Shown: in pieces, positions 1 to 13,057 of the stretch | How the letters are laid out: each line of letters begins with the position of its first letter | How positions within the stretch are numbered: the first letter of the stretch is position 1 | From: Gymnorhina tibicen | Taxonomy: Eukaryota; Chordata; Aves; Passeriformes; Artamidae | DNA length: 64,000 nt | Reading direction: 5' to 3' | Assembly (NCBI GenBank): GCA_013399875.1 | Contig: VXAZ01005695.1 | Span: 922,104 to 986,103, forward strand | Position numbers and translations under genes: made by a program | Notes under the pieces: model-generated | What the model was told of the DNA's origin: nothing | Database searches by the model: none | Seen by the model: only the letters and a program-made list of their open reading frames with translations

Positions 1-3000
1 GTCATCAGAACACTAATTTTAAGTTGTGACAAGTCCTCCCTGGTTCTGGAACCATAGCACAGGAAACCCTTGTAAAAACCTTGTAAAAACCCTTATAAAT
101 GCCTTGACAACAACCAGGGGAGATTAGTTTGGCTGTGTGTCATCTTCTTGAAGGAGCTAGTTTCTCTCCCTACAGTTGAACAGACTCTAGAAGAACTCAG
201 AAAAAACGGTTTTTGAGCTGAGTCTTTCTTTTCGGACACAAAGACAAAATACTGTCAAATGAAAAACCAATCAACCAAAAGCCCTCTGTTGGTCCTTGCG
301 TAAGCCGTTTTAAGATGCCGTGTAAATAAATTATTGGTCTCACAGAAGGAAGAGGCTAGCCACTGGCAGACAGCAAGGAATGTATCCTCAGAGATGCTGC
401 CAGGATTATTAAAATAGCTGTGTATTGTGGAAAGCAGAGATGGACCCATTATCTTCAATCTCAGTGTGTCATTCACGTAATTCAGTGGTTTGTAGGAGTG
501 CTTTTTTATAATGGGTAACTTTTGCCTTGGACTGTATTGGGATGTCTTTTGCCAGTTATTAAGGGCTTTAGAGAAGAGAGTATCTGCTATTATACATATA
601 TTGAGATAGGTTAATTAAATTCACCACTATAAATATGAATGCCAGCTTAAGGAAACAGTATTTGAAACTTTTAAATTCATCTCTTAGTTCCAGTACAAAA
701 GAAGAAATTATAATAGGGATGAATTTGTACTCATTTTTAGGATTGTGTTCTTATTTTCACTGTAGATTTGCCTTTCTTGCAATATTTTTGACAACTAGAT
801 TGTGCTGTCATTTGAACTATAATATAATTAACTATGTGCTTTGAACAATTCAGAGGCTAAATAACATCAAGTTTTTTGGATCAGATTTAATTGAACGAAA
901 AGATTATTTTAATTTGCTTGTATTATGCTTGTGAAATGGTGATTTTTATTTTTATTTTCATTTTCTTTTGCTATTTAGGGAAATAATCTTCAGGAAAAAC
1001 TATCATGGTTTTCAATATGCAGTTAATGGGCACAAATAGTTAAAATACAGTTTAATTTCAGAGTTTGTGAGAACTCGGCTATACAGCATTTTGCCCTGCA
1101 TAGTCTCAGGGCTTTTTTTCCAGATTACCTTTTTAACTGCTGGTGTTGATTTTATTCCTCTGTGCTAATGTAACATGCCTATTTGCCCCAGGTTGTTTGT
1201 GTCAATAGCATTGTTTGATGGACAGGATTATTTTCATTTCAAAGTAGCATAGCCAGCATAGATCTGAAGAGAATGAAATACTGCTTGAACTTATGACACG
1301 TTATTTTTGTGGTATGTTAGCAGGTGCCGTGCTTGTGCATCTGGCATAGCCTCTGTTGTGAAAACAGGATTTTCTGGTAGAGCTAAAGCAACGTAATTGC
1401 ACTGACAGAGACCTTTTGGTTGAGAGAGCACAGTGAGAAGGATTCAGATCTGAGTATTTATTCAGGGACTTCCTTAATTATAGTCTTGTAATGGAAAAAA
1501 GTTAATAAATGCTGTTACCAGAAGAATGATGACAGAGAAACAGAAAGTGAATGATTTCACAATGAGTTCATAGCAGAGCTGGAATAAGACACAGAAGTCC
1601 TGCCATCAGGTCTCATGTGAAGTGTAAATTCTGCTCACTCCTGTATATCTCATCTTAATTTTCTAAGATGTACTACTTTGTGACAAATCTCATTTAGATC
1701 ATATCCCCTCCTGGGCAGATTGGAATGTGTCTGTGTCAGGCACTGGAGTCTTGGTTTGGATGCTATTGCAGTTCAGTTAAATAATTAGTGATATATATAA
1801 TTATTTAATCACAATATATTACAAATATGGTTTATGTTGTAAAATCTTTTCTTACTGTTTCATTTATTTTAATACATTTATTGAATTCTGTCAGTGACAT
1901 ATTAAAAGTTTATGATGCTTTTCTCCTTTAGACAATCAATGTAATTATTAGTTTGCCAGCCAAGTAAATTAAGTGATGGATGTTTGTCAACATTCATGGT
2001 AACCCTGAATATATTTGCTTATCTATATAGGATACTTTTATACGAATTTGTTGAACCTATTAATTCGTGAAGAATTATTTTTTTCAACAAATACTACCTA
2101 TTCAGACCTAATATACGTGCAAAACACTAAATTTCTTGTCATCTATGTTCAAAACATTGGCTGTGTCAGCGGTGACAGTAATCTGTTCCCATGCTGAAAC
2201 ATTGTCAAAATCTCTAATAACCAACTTCTCTACCCTTATGTGCTGGAGTGTTCTGTTGTAGAAGTCTGCTATGGTCAGCAATATGGAACATAGACCAATA
2301 TTCTGTGAGTACGTCTTTGAATGCCAGCTCTTTGTGAAATAGCCAGTAGTTCAGGAGATCTTTGTTGAGCATGCTCAAATTCTAATTCCTGTTCTTCCTT
2401 AATACTGTTATTGACATAATTTACCTCAAATGCACTTCACTTCTGCTGTTCTGACATGCTGAGGTGGGAAGCGCTAGGGCTGTAACGATAACCAATATAA
2501 AATGATATGTGATCTGGTTCTATGACAGGAATTTTAGGCCTTACTGAATAATTTTGTGTAGGCATTACATTCTGTTGACTTTAAATCCCAGATGCTTTAA
2601 TAAATATGATTCTTAGCATTATTTGATCACAAGTAGGAGTAAAAAACTTTATCAGATGTGTGAAGACCATTCATTATTATATTGAAACATTCTTCTAAAA
2701 CCAATCTGTCACTGAAACTTCAGCACAACTGAAGATGGAATTAAAGCAAATACTCAGTTTCAAGCAGATAAGTAACTACATTGCAGCAGTAGAATACCTA
2801 ATGTATTTAATTAAGTTTCTGGTATTACAACCCTTTGTTGCCTCTTTTGCAGCATGTTGTCATGGCTATAGCTTCGTGTTCCCTTTGTTCATAGTTGCAA
2901 TACTCATACAAAATTACTAAAAAGAGTTGCTTCAGCTTCAACAGGCTGCTGCTTGACAAATGTAGATCTGGTATAGTCTAACACGTTAGGTATATCAGTA

Positions 3001-4149
3001 GTGCAAACTTGGTGTTTACCTATAGAACTGTTTATAGCACTATTGAAATCTAAGAGGGATTTGCATTAATAATGAGGAGAGCCATAAAGGGTGTGTACAG
3101 ATGTTTCCTAATGCAATAAGTCTGTTGCTCTAAAGGCATATGATCACTTTTGGAAAATTGCTATTGCATGTCTTGGCAGTTCGTTAAAAACTGAAAACTT
3201 AAAGTTAACTGTTATTTTGATAGACTAAGTTCAAGGTCACCCTTTGTTTAAATGAGGTTTTGTTTTCTGTAATTAGACCATGCCAGGTGTATTAAGTATG
3301 TAATTAAAACCAGAAGGTTTGGCTAATTCAGAGTAAATGAGAATGAAATACAAGGTCATTATTCGTCTCTAGTGAGACTCCAGAAGAACAGCGCACATGG
3401 AACTATTTATAAAACATTTTGCATGGTCAAAAATTGCTTTAGGTTGCTGTCCATGGCTTTTAAATTAAACTGCTCACAGATTTTTACTAAACTACCTGTA
3501 GCATAGAAATATGTTCCCATGCCTAGTGTTGAATTTAAATGGAAATAAAAATAGATGATGTATAATTTTATGGCATAGATTTTAAAAAAGGTAGTAGGAG
3601 AGCCTATGAGGCAGTCTGTTATTATGGTGAGCTTCCACTGACAGCCACAGTACTGAGCAACTGGTTGAAAGCATCAGAAATAATACCTGAAAGGGAATGG
3701 ACTACTTTTGTGCTAGTGAGTTGAATTTCTTGCTCTGTAAATACTTACTGTAGTACAGTACTGGCAAATTTCCTCCACAGTACACAGTAACCAAACTTTA
3801 ATGGAGGCAGAATTCATGATGATATTCATTGCTTCTGCACCTCTGACCTCCCCTGAGGCCTCTGTGGTTCTCCCAGTATGGGGACAGGAGTGGATTGTAT
3901 GGATCTGACCAGTCCAGGGCAGGGTCCATGGAAGTTGGTTTAACCAGGGAGACTTCTGTAGTCTTCCATCTCCCAAGGTTAGCGTTCTTTTTTTTTTGTA
4001 CCATGTGTATTTTTGGGAAAAATTGAAAAGAAATAGAGTAAAGTGTGCTGCTTCGATTTCCTATATGCAAGTGAAATCCCTTAGATTTGTTGCACAAAAA
4101 TTAAAATAGTCCAAAGCTATGGGGGTACATAATATTTAGGCTAGGACTT

Positions 4150-4345
4150 ACAAAAGTGATAGGTGTTTGGCTCTTGGGGATTTTTTGGGGGTTTATGGGG
4201 AGTTCAGTTTTTTGGATTGTTCTCTTTTGGGGATTGTTTTTTTGTTGTTGTTGTTGTTTTGGTTTAGTTGTTTGGGGAGTGGGTTTTTTTTCTTGTTGTT
4301 GTTTTGCATTGTTTGGTTGTGTTTTGTTTGGGTGGTTCTTTTTTT
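4150..4345 (+). repeat. G/T-rich low-complexity tract
   Basis: The plus strand is almost devoid of A and C over about 190 nt and consists of T runs, TTG repeats and G runs (4176-4179, 4187-4191, 4197-4200, 4229-4232). Stop codons all contain A, so the composition itself creates overlapping open frames of about 60 codons here. These should not be read as genes. Confidence 0.8.
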
Positions 4346-5279
4346 AAAAGAAAATTAGGTTCATGCTATAAATACCGTAATTTGGAATACCGTAAATTTA
4401 CCTCACTGAATTCAGGTGAAACAAGGAATATCTATACTTTGGTATTTTGAATATTACTATGCAGTTGAAATTAAAAGAACTAGATTGTTACATGTTTTCT
4501 TTAGACTACAGTGTACTTGGAAATGCTTTTCAGTGAGATTATCAATGTTTTCACTCTGCTTAAAAGTGACCAGGAACTGAAGAGAGGTGTCTTAGAAGAG
4601 AGGCCAGCCATGTGTAAGTGCAGTCACCAGAAGCAAGTTGCTGAGCTTCATGTTCATGCCTTGTTTCCTGAGGAGGAAGTTCAAAATGCTTACACAGAAT
4701 AGCTGGACAATTCCTTCTGCTATTTGTTTTTCTTTAGAGGTAGGACCAGAATTTCAGCAAGCCTGGAAACTATGACAAATGCCTCAGCATGAGGGGATAA
4801 TTCTTAATCTTCTGTTTATATTCCATTATCTCTTCTAGAATTTAGGCTTGTTAAATTCTCAGATGAGGAAGAAGGAGTACCATGGTGTTGCTGGGCTGGT
4901 TTAGTTGTAGCTGTGGGAATGTGATAGTGTTCGGCATTACTTTCATGTCAGATTGCTGCTTATTTTTCTAAGGATACCCTTATTTCTTTTCCTGGATTTG
5001 CATTCTTCATGCTTCTTACAGCTACATAAGTAATCCTGATCCCTCTTGTCTGTATTTTCTTCCTTAATCTTATTTTCTACTGTAAATGAGTTCATTATTT
5101 TTGCAGTTTGTCCTGACAACTTTGGATCCACAAAAGTATTCATTTCTTGGAACCTGCTGCCAAACAATTGCACCGTGTTCTTATTACATGATAATCCTTC
5201 AGTTAATTTGGAAAATAAAGCAAGTGGTCTAAGCTGTGAATTGTAAAGTCACTCCCAAAAAGCAAGCATAGGTGGTGGA

Positions 5280-5600
5280 ATGCCACGTGGCACTGGTGTG
5301 ATCCGCAGCACATGCAGGAGCTGCTGTGGTGGGTGGAACCTGCAGCAGCTGCCCAGGCTCCTGCAGCCCGGGGCAGAGGTGGCCACCCTGCACGTGTCCA
5401 TCCCCTACAGACACTTCTGTGCTGGCATCCAGCAGGGCACCGGAAGAACAGCTACACTTGCAGGGTCTGGAACTGGGAATATGCAGTCCCTTTTGCAAAT
5501 GTGCATGTTGGTGTCAGAGCCATGGGAATCCCCTATTCCCAAACCATGATTTGTGGACTGAAGACTAGAGTTTTGCAGCTAAAAATCAAAATAAGTGCCT
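5280..5600. other. GC-rich block of unknown origin
   Basis: The block is markedly GC-rich, with repeated CTGCAG/GCAGC words, in otherwise AT-rich intron. Open frames of about 80-95 codons run through it in several frames. An AATAAA lies at 5605-5610 and an A-rich stretch follows at 5669-5730. That arrangement is reminiscent of a degraded retrocopy, but I recognise no parent gene. Local GC enrichment or an old transposon fragment would explain it equally well. Confidence 0.3.
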
Positions 5601-5668
5601 GATGAATAAACCTACTGCGTCAGGAGCCTGGTGATCCTGCCAACTGCTTTTGCAGGATTGACTGCTTT

Positions 5669-5757
5669 GAAAACATTAAAAAACACCTCAAAGCAAGCAA
5701 ACAAACAAAAAAATAAAGAAAAACAAACACCACCACCACCCCCAAAAACCCCCCAAG
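5669..5757 (+). repeat. A-rich / CAAA-CCA low-complexity tract
   Basis: The tract is A-rich with CAAA and AAATAAAG words, then a run of CCA triplets, then C runs alternating with A runs. It is simple low-complexity sequence with no coding meaning. Confidence 0.75.
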
Positions 5758-8700
5758 TAGCTATACAAACACGGAGCACAAATCATAATTTAAGTAAGAT
5801 CTGGTTTGTCTTCTGTTATCAGCAGTACAAGTTTCTTCAAGTGAGCAAAGGTGAAAGATTAAAATAAGACACATTCCATTTGTGAAGTTAAATGGGAACA
5901 TGTTTGTGCTTGATGTAATGGGAAATAGCTTGAAGAATATTTTATTCTTAAAAAAAACCAAAAAAAAGATATTTTAAAGCTTCCAAGAACTTTGTATACA
6001 GGTGGTTATCAATTGAGTGTCAGGTATTTTAAGTGAAAGCTGCCTGTCTTATCTATATGGGGTTTTTTACTTCTGTTGTCTGATTATGCCATCAAACTTC
6101 ATGCTTTGTTTTGCCATATACTCATCTAAGCACATTGTACCTGGTACCAGGTAGCTCATGATCACAACTAACCTTTCATGAAATTAAAGTAGAATTGTTA
6201 TGCTTGATGCATTCATGAACATGGAATTTTTTTTTTTATGTACAAGTAATGTCTTGCATGCTTGATGTATTCTTTGAGTTTTTCTCCTTGCTCTGGTGGT
6301 TGCTATTGACTTTTTGCTACATTTGTACATTAAAAAAAAATATGTTGATTTTTGAGGACAAAAGTACAGAGCAAAAATTATGCTTTTTTTTACTGTTCTT
6401 AATAGCAGCCATGTCTACTTGTAAAGCAGGCGAGAGAGAATTTTGCTGTAAAGACAGCAAGACTGTATCAGTTTAGGGAGATCTACAGGAGACATGTCGG
6501 GAGTTTGGTAAATGTCTTAAGACTGGTTTTGGTAAATGTCAGGCTCATGCTGACACTGGTGCTTTAGGAAGTTCTTATCTGTAGGAATCATTAATGGAGA
6601 GTTTCCTGACTGTTCTGTACCAAAATTTCCTTTCTATTTCTTCCTTCTAGTGTAGTTATATCAGGCAACTTCACATTTAAAGTATAGAAGGGCTTCTACT
6701 TTTAGTCTGTGGGAGGCTTATGTTAAGAAGTGATAATCTTACTTATACACTATATAAAGGTTAAACTGAGCCATGTTCGGTCAGAGTTTTGTCACTAACA
6801 GTAACCGTGTAAGACTTGTTCTAATTTCAAAATTTTCAAAGCAGTCACCTGAAATTAGTCGAATCCTTTAAATTAGCACATATGTCATGAGGATGTGATA
6901 CAGGGAATCTAAGGACAATTGGGCTGCACTTCAAACTTTGCTTTGGAAAAGCCATTTGCCTTACAGGATAAGTACTGTGATAACTCATTGCATGGTCCTG
7001 GACCATGTACTGCACTGGATGACAGTGAGTGAAAACCTCCCTTTCCCCGCTGCCTTTGGTTTCCAGTTGAGGTTGGTAATTAACAATCGTAGCCTGTCAT
7101 TTTAGTAACACCTTTTGACCTCAGTGTTACGTGTTGGGTAACATGAAGTAAAACTGGATGAGGTGGCGTAGTCCTCGTCACTAAAAAGTGTCAATTACTT
7201 CAGGGGTGAGGTAGGTTTTTCTTGCAGTGCTGTAGAATCTCAGTATTAGGAGAGTTTTAGTAGGCTGTCTGGTAACTTAACTTTGCAATACCTGCTGATT
7301 TCTTTTCCCGTGTTTCTTACATTCAGTAGGGGCACAGATGCCTTTTTAATCCATTGGACAGAGAATTTACTAATAAACATTCACTTTCTGGTGAAATATC
7401 TCCTAATGAAACTGTGATAATGTTACTTTAAGCTTTTATTTTAATTAGTTGTGTTGTTTTTAATGATAATCAGAATCTATGGTAAAAAGTAAAATAGCAA
7501 TTGCCTCAGTGAAACATTTTAATTAAACGATTTTTGTTGAAGCATTAAGATTGTTGTAACATTTTCATTAGTGCTATCACAACAGTTGTAGACTCTGCTA
7601 TTTGTATACTGCTTTTACATTTATTGTGGTTTTGATAAAGCAATGCTTTCGCACAGTGGTGAGAAGATGTGATGCTGAGTTGCTGGAGTCTTTTCTGAGA
7701 GAGAAGATTTTGAATGCTTCCAAATTAAACCATGGCTGCCCAAGCAGTTAGTTGAACAGGTCAAAACCTCAGTAGTAACACTGAAGCAACATAAAGATTC
7801 AAATAGGTGACACCTGAAACTTTTTCTTCAAAGATGATACTTCTTTCTCTTTAAGGGTGTGAGGGCTTTTTAGAAATACAATTGATAAGTTAGATTGTGC
7901 TTTAAAATTCATTGTTGTATAACTTCAGTACTTGAGTAGGTCCCCATCTACATCCACAATTGGGCCTAATTCACATTCTTTTTATAAATGGGAGAAGATC
8001 AAATTTATATAGAGAATAAATTAATATGGTACTAGGCTCTTGTTCTGTTGGAACAAGGAAGAAATACAAGAACATAAGAAACTATTGCAATAGGTTATAT
8101 TGTAAGATGACGTTATGAAAAGGTTTTCAAAAGCATTTATTGCATAGTCCACTGATAACGACTGATGATTGTAACATAACATTCACTACAGGCATTTGGC
8201 ATCTAAAAAATATTGTGAAGTAAGAAAAAAGTTTGCAATTGCATTTTCTAAGTCTACTAGAAATAACTGGTAAAAAAATTTTGTTTCCTGGCATTACATT
8301 TTTATTTAACAGCTTGTTGGGTTTTCAGATGCTGTGCCATTTTTGGTATAGGTATTGGTATTGTTATTTTGCTGTCAAATACATGGTGAATCCTAAAATG
8401 TGCTGAGGACACACCTTCTCTATTTTTCTTCTGAAGTGCTATGAATACCAGAAAGAGAAAAACTTCTGTGTTGGTTGACCCCAGCCCTGTAGAATCCCCC
8501 ACTCTTGTATTTAAATTACTTGTTTATAGTTTTGCACACAGACTGAATTTGAGGAAACTACTAATCCTGTTCCAGAGCTTTGGGGGAAATACTTTATATG
8601 ATTTAGAAGTTATACTGTATAAAATCAATTTTATTCACTTTGTCATAAAAAGCACAGTCATCTTTCATAGATTTTTGTGATTTTCCCTCCCAAACTATAC

Positions 8701-11700
8701 TTACCCAAAATGGGATACTTAGTCTTACTATGTGCTTTCTGCTAACATTTAATCATACTGGTGTTTCAAATTTTTAATCACCCTGTACAAATATTATTTC
8801 TGTGCAATCTAGCTGTATATTCTTTTTCATCTGTTTCTTGAGGAAATGTGACTTATGTTATTGTACCATTTATCATGATAACTTTTCAGTTGTATTGTCC
8901 ATATTTGGGAAAGGTGGAAGTTTCAAAGGAAGTTAATTTGTTCCAAGTTTCAATACTACTGCTACTAATTTGCCCCTTGAGCAGAGGGATCCAGATTGAC
9001 ACCTGTGCTGAAGGATGGCTTGTAGCCTGAAGCCCGTAGTCAGCTGTTGTCTTTGCCATGCTGAAAGGTTGATCGTGGCCTCAGTATCTTGGAGCCAGGG
9101 ACAGATGGGTGGCGTACCTCAGGCTTATTCAGGAGATGGGAGCTGTGAAAAGATTGAGGCATGGCAGAAGGGGATACGGGCTCGTTTCTGTTACTTCCAT
9201 GTATCAGTCATAGCCAGAGAGCTGAGTCGATATGTCATGCTCAAAAAATGTCCAACTCCCCCTTGTCCTCCCCTCTCTCCCAGTTCACCTTACAGTTGCG
9301 GAATTGGTAGATCCTCATGCAAGGAAGCCTGAGGGTTTCACACAGCAGGATTGGCCCTTTTGGCTATGTCCTGTCATTAGATCAGATTTGGTGTAGAATG
9401 AAGCTTTTTCTTTAGTCTCTATCCTTTTTTATGCTGCTCCCAAGATTCTTGTCTTTCATTAAGTTGCATCTCACCTGAACATTTTATGCAACAATTCCCT
9501 TCTTTATATAATGGTTTCCATATGTCTGTTTTATCAAATCTAAATATAACGTCTTTGAGCTCCATTTTGATGCCATCTGCTTTTTTGTCCTTCTTTGAAA
9601 CAAGAGAGATGTAAGAAGAAAGTGGTTTTCCTTGATTATGCTCTTCAATACAAGGCAGTGGATAACATCCAAAATGGAGTTTGACTCAAGAAAGGTTTGA
9701 TTTTGACTTTGTTAATTCTTCAAACAAAGAGCTGTAAATGTATTGTTTCTTCTACTGTACACAAAACTTTGCATTTGACTGGTCTGTGTGCCAGCTCTAG
9801 CTGTGATAAAGAGATATCTGTATAACATTTTTATTTTCGGAGAAATAAATGCGTTAAAGATGTTTTGCTCATAGGTAGGAACGTCATATTATCCAGCCTG
9901 TATGACTTCCATGTTAAATAAAATTCAGGCTCCAGGATGTTTTCTCTGAAAGGTCGTTGGAAAGGTGAGGAGCAGAGATGAAATGATATCATCTCATGTT
10001 TACATTCATTATGCAGTGCAGTAGTGGGTTGACCTACAGGAAAATAGATTCTACATTTGAATTCCTTCATAACTTCCTTAGTCAATTGTTAGTTCCTTCT
10101 GCTGGAGGGAATTTTAGAAAACCATAGAAAACTGGCAGCAATTTAGCTTTTACTGTATTCAGGTTTTGAGGCCTTTTGACTATTTATATCATGCAACACT
10201 GCAGCAGTATTGCTGTAAGCAAGAGATTAAAAAAAACCCCAAAAAGTCAAACAAGTTTCTATCATAATCTGTGCTGAATTTTTATCTAATGTGCTTTAGT
10301 TTTTTTAGAGGTTTCAACTAATCTGTATATAATCTCTGTTGGAGAACACTGGCACCATGCCATACAACTACGTTTTTCATTTTCCAACATTAACTGCCCT
10401 TTTCTATTTCTCCACCTTTTCGTAATTCTGTCCATGAGCTTTTCTGTGCCTAAAATTTTCCTTAAGGCTAGAACTGACACAACTTGTTCTATTCTTATCT
10501 GTTTCTATGGCATTTCATCCTTTATTGCTTGGTATTTTCTTACACAATTTTCTATGGTTGTTATGGCAACATTAAATAACAAATCTGTTGATTTTCAAAT
10601 TATATTGCTTTCAAAATGTTGCATGATGTATTGCTGAGAAAGAGGTGAAATATTTTCAGCATATTTAAGCAAATTAATGTGATTAATTAATTTACCTGGT
10701 AGTTTTGCAATGTTGCTGCTTCTAGGCAACTTATTATGCACTGTGATTCTACTTAGGGAAGTATAAATAGAATACATTTGTTGAAGTAGGAGAAACTGTT
10801 AAATGGCTGAAAATACTCCTTTGCTATTACTGTTCTAATGGCCAGGATCTGGTAAACGTGACTGGCATTCTAACATCATCACGAACCAGATTAGTAGGCA
10901 TTTAGTTCATAATTACTAGGATTCCTTGTGTAATACGGACCATCAAATGACATAAATACAAACGCCCAGAATGGAAGATATTTGGAGATATTAATGTCAA
11001 AAATCAACAGAATAAGATAGTTCTCTGAGATTGTATTTAAATCAGGAAGAGATACTGATGGAGGAAAGAAGAATGTGGTTTGAGATTGAAATGGGCAAGA
11101 ATCTAAAGCCTCTGCAAATGAGAGTATAAAGTCAGAATCAGTAATGGAAATGGAAGCAAAGTTACTTGTTTTACAAAATTAGCTGATGGGCCAGTTCCAC
11201 AATTTTTTTTGTATGCAACATGATAATGTTGCTACTTTAAAATACTTCTTCCTGGGTTTTAGATTTTAAAATATTGTGAGGTCATTATTTGCGTTTCGTG
11301 TTTAATGGAGCCTTTGGTGAATTTGACATTCACTGTAACAAAATAATTTTTTTTTTTAATTTTCTCTAATGCATTTGATTTTACAGCATTGTGAATGCTC
11401 ATAGTTTATACGGTATTTGTATTTTCAGGTTTGTGCACATAGGTGTGTGTGTGAGATGAAGCAGGATGATTATAATGAGAACCTTACCTTTTCAGTGATG
11501 TCAAAAAACCCGGCAAGACGTTGCCTTCTTCATGTCTATAGCATTCTTAAATTGCTGATGTAACTTTTGTGGTGATAGGATGTTGGGACATCGAGATTTG
11601 GATCGCACTCTGATTTCAGACTGTAAGAATGCAAGTCTCAAAGACATTAAGCAGAAATAGTAGTATAATTTTTCCTCCATCCAAACCTGAGCTGGCAGTT

Positions 11701-13017
11701 TATTTCTTCAAGGAAAAAAGAATTGGCTAGTGGGTCCACTGCTCAGTATGTGGGGTAGTTCAACAAGGCAGTTTGTATTCAAAACTGCAGCAGCTTTTCA
11801 GAACATGGTGGCTTAATGCCAAAAGTGACTTCTCTGTCACCAATAGAATCTACCCAGAAAATAATTTGAGTTCCAAATGAAAATACATCTCTCTCTTTTG
11901 GGTGAAAAAGGGAGATGATGCTAGTACTGGGGATTCTTTAAATAATTACATTTTTGAGGTTCTTATGATTTGCTGCTGTATGGTAATGCCAGGTCTTAAA
12001 CTGTCTGAGGTAGTGTTGTTTTCTGCTTGTGATGGGATGTAGAAGTTATAAAGATACTCATGATTCCTCCCCATTCCCACATCTTTCTGCCACATAAGGG
12101 GAATTTCTTTTGCATCAATTGAAGAATGCATGCTGTATATTCACATGCCTTTCTGAGAGTAGGGGTTTTTTGACAGTAAATCCTAGTGCACACGTCCAGA
12201 TGTGCAATAACTGGATCAAGAAATAATCCATGTGCATTGTTAAATTAATATTTAAAGTCTAGGACAAATATGCAGCCTTTTGACACTAAACTTATGTTTC
12301 CCTGCATCTGTTTAAGCGCATGCATATCCGTCAGATCTGTTGGTGATAAGGGAGATACTCACCCACTTTCTATTCTTACAAACTGAACAATGACACTTAA
12401 TACATGACCAGTCCCATAAATTTGTGCTTTGTCTCTCATCAGTGTTGTATCTTTGAATACAGGATACCATTCAAACTGAGGAATAGGTGTTCTCTAAGCA
12501 GAAACCCCAGTGATGTATTCTAAATAAATTGCGAGGGCATGTATTTTTATCTTAACTTTGGAAAGGCACTGATATGAAGATGGTCAGAGCTACTGAACTG
12601 CTTTTACAATGCACTGCAAATTGAAATAAATTTTTCTGTGGCTTTTAATTATTTATGAAAGTGCAGTTGTGAAACGTAATTTTATTTAAAGCTAAGCCTG
12701 TGAACTGTATAGCAGTTGACTGCATTGAGCATGGATTTTGTTTGAGTGCTGACATCTCTCATGGGAGGAATGCATTTGTCTAGCTCACATTTTCCTTATG
12801 CTTTTTATGTGGTCTTGGAATGTGCTGGATGGGAGTTCATGTTATTTCCTGCCCTGGTAGTTAGCTTTGGAAATAATATAGATTAGGCCTTTGGTTCTAC
12901 TTCAGTTTCCAAATTGTGAACACAAAATCAATTCTAAAACCTGGATTAAATTCCCAAGAGTTTTTCTTGAGAGGGATTTAGACTAGGAGTTACAGACAAT
13001 AGAAGATTACCAGTGTT

Positions 13018-13057
13018 CTGCACTTGAACATGGAACACTACCAATGTTCAAGTGCAG
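13018..13057. repeat. Perfect 14-bp inverted repeat (hairpin)
   Basis: The left arm 13,018-13,031 (CTGCACTTGAACAT) is exactly complementary to the right arm 13,044-13,057 (ATGTTCAAGTGCAG) around a 12-nt loop. Outward extension gives only mismatch and G-U wobble pairs. As RNA this is a stem-loop of about 40 nt, shorter than a typical microRNA precursor. No function can be assigned. Confidence 0.85.

Noticed and set aside
4156..4358. Two overlapping frames of 63 codons
   Set aside because: They lie in an A-poor G/T tract where stop codons cannot occur, so they are compositional.
9664..9710. Possible preceding STK3 exon ending in Asp-Phe-Asp-Phe before a GT
   Set aside because: The four residues match the STK3 linker end, but the residues before them do not. 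A stop codon lies 14 codons upstream and the donor (GTTAAT) is poor, so I take it as coincidence.
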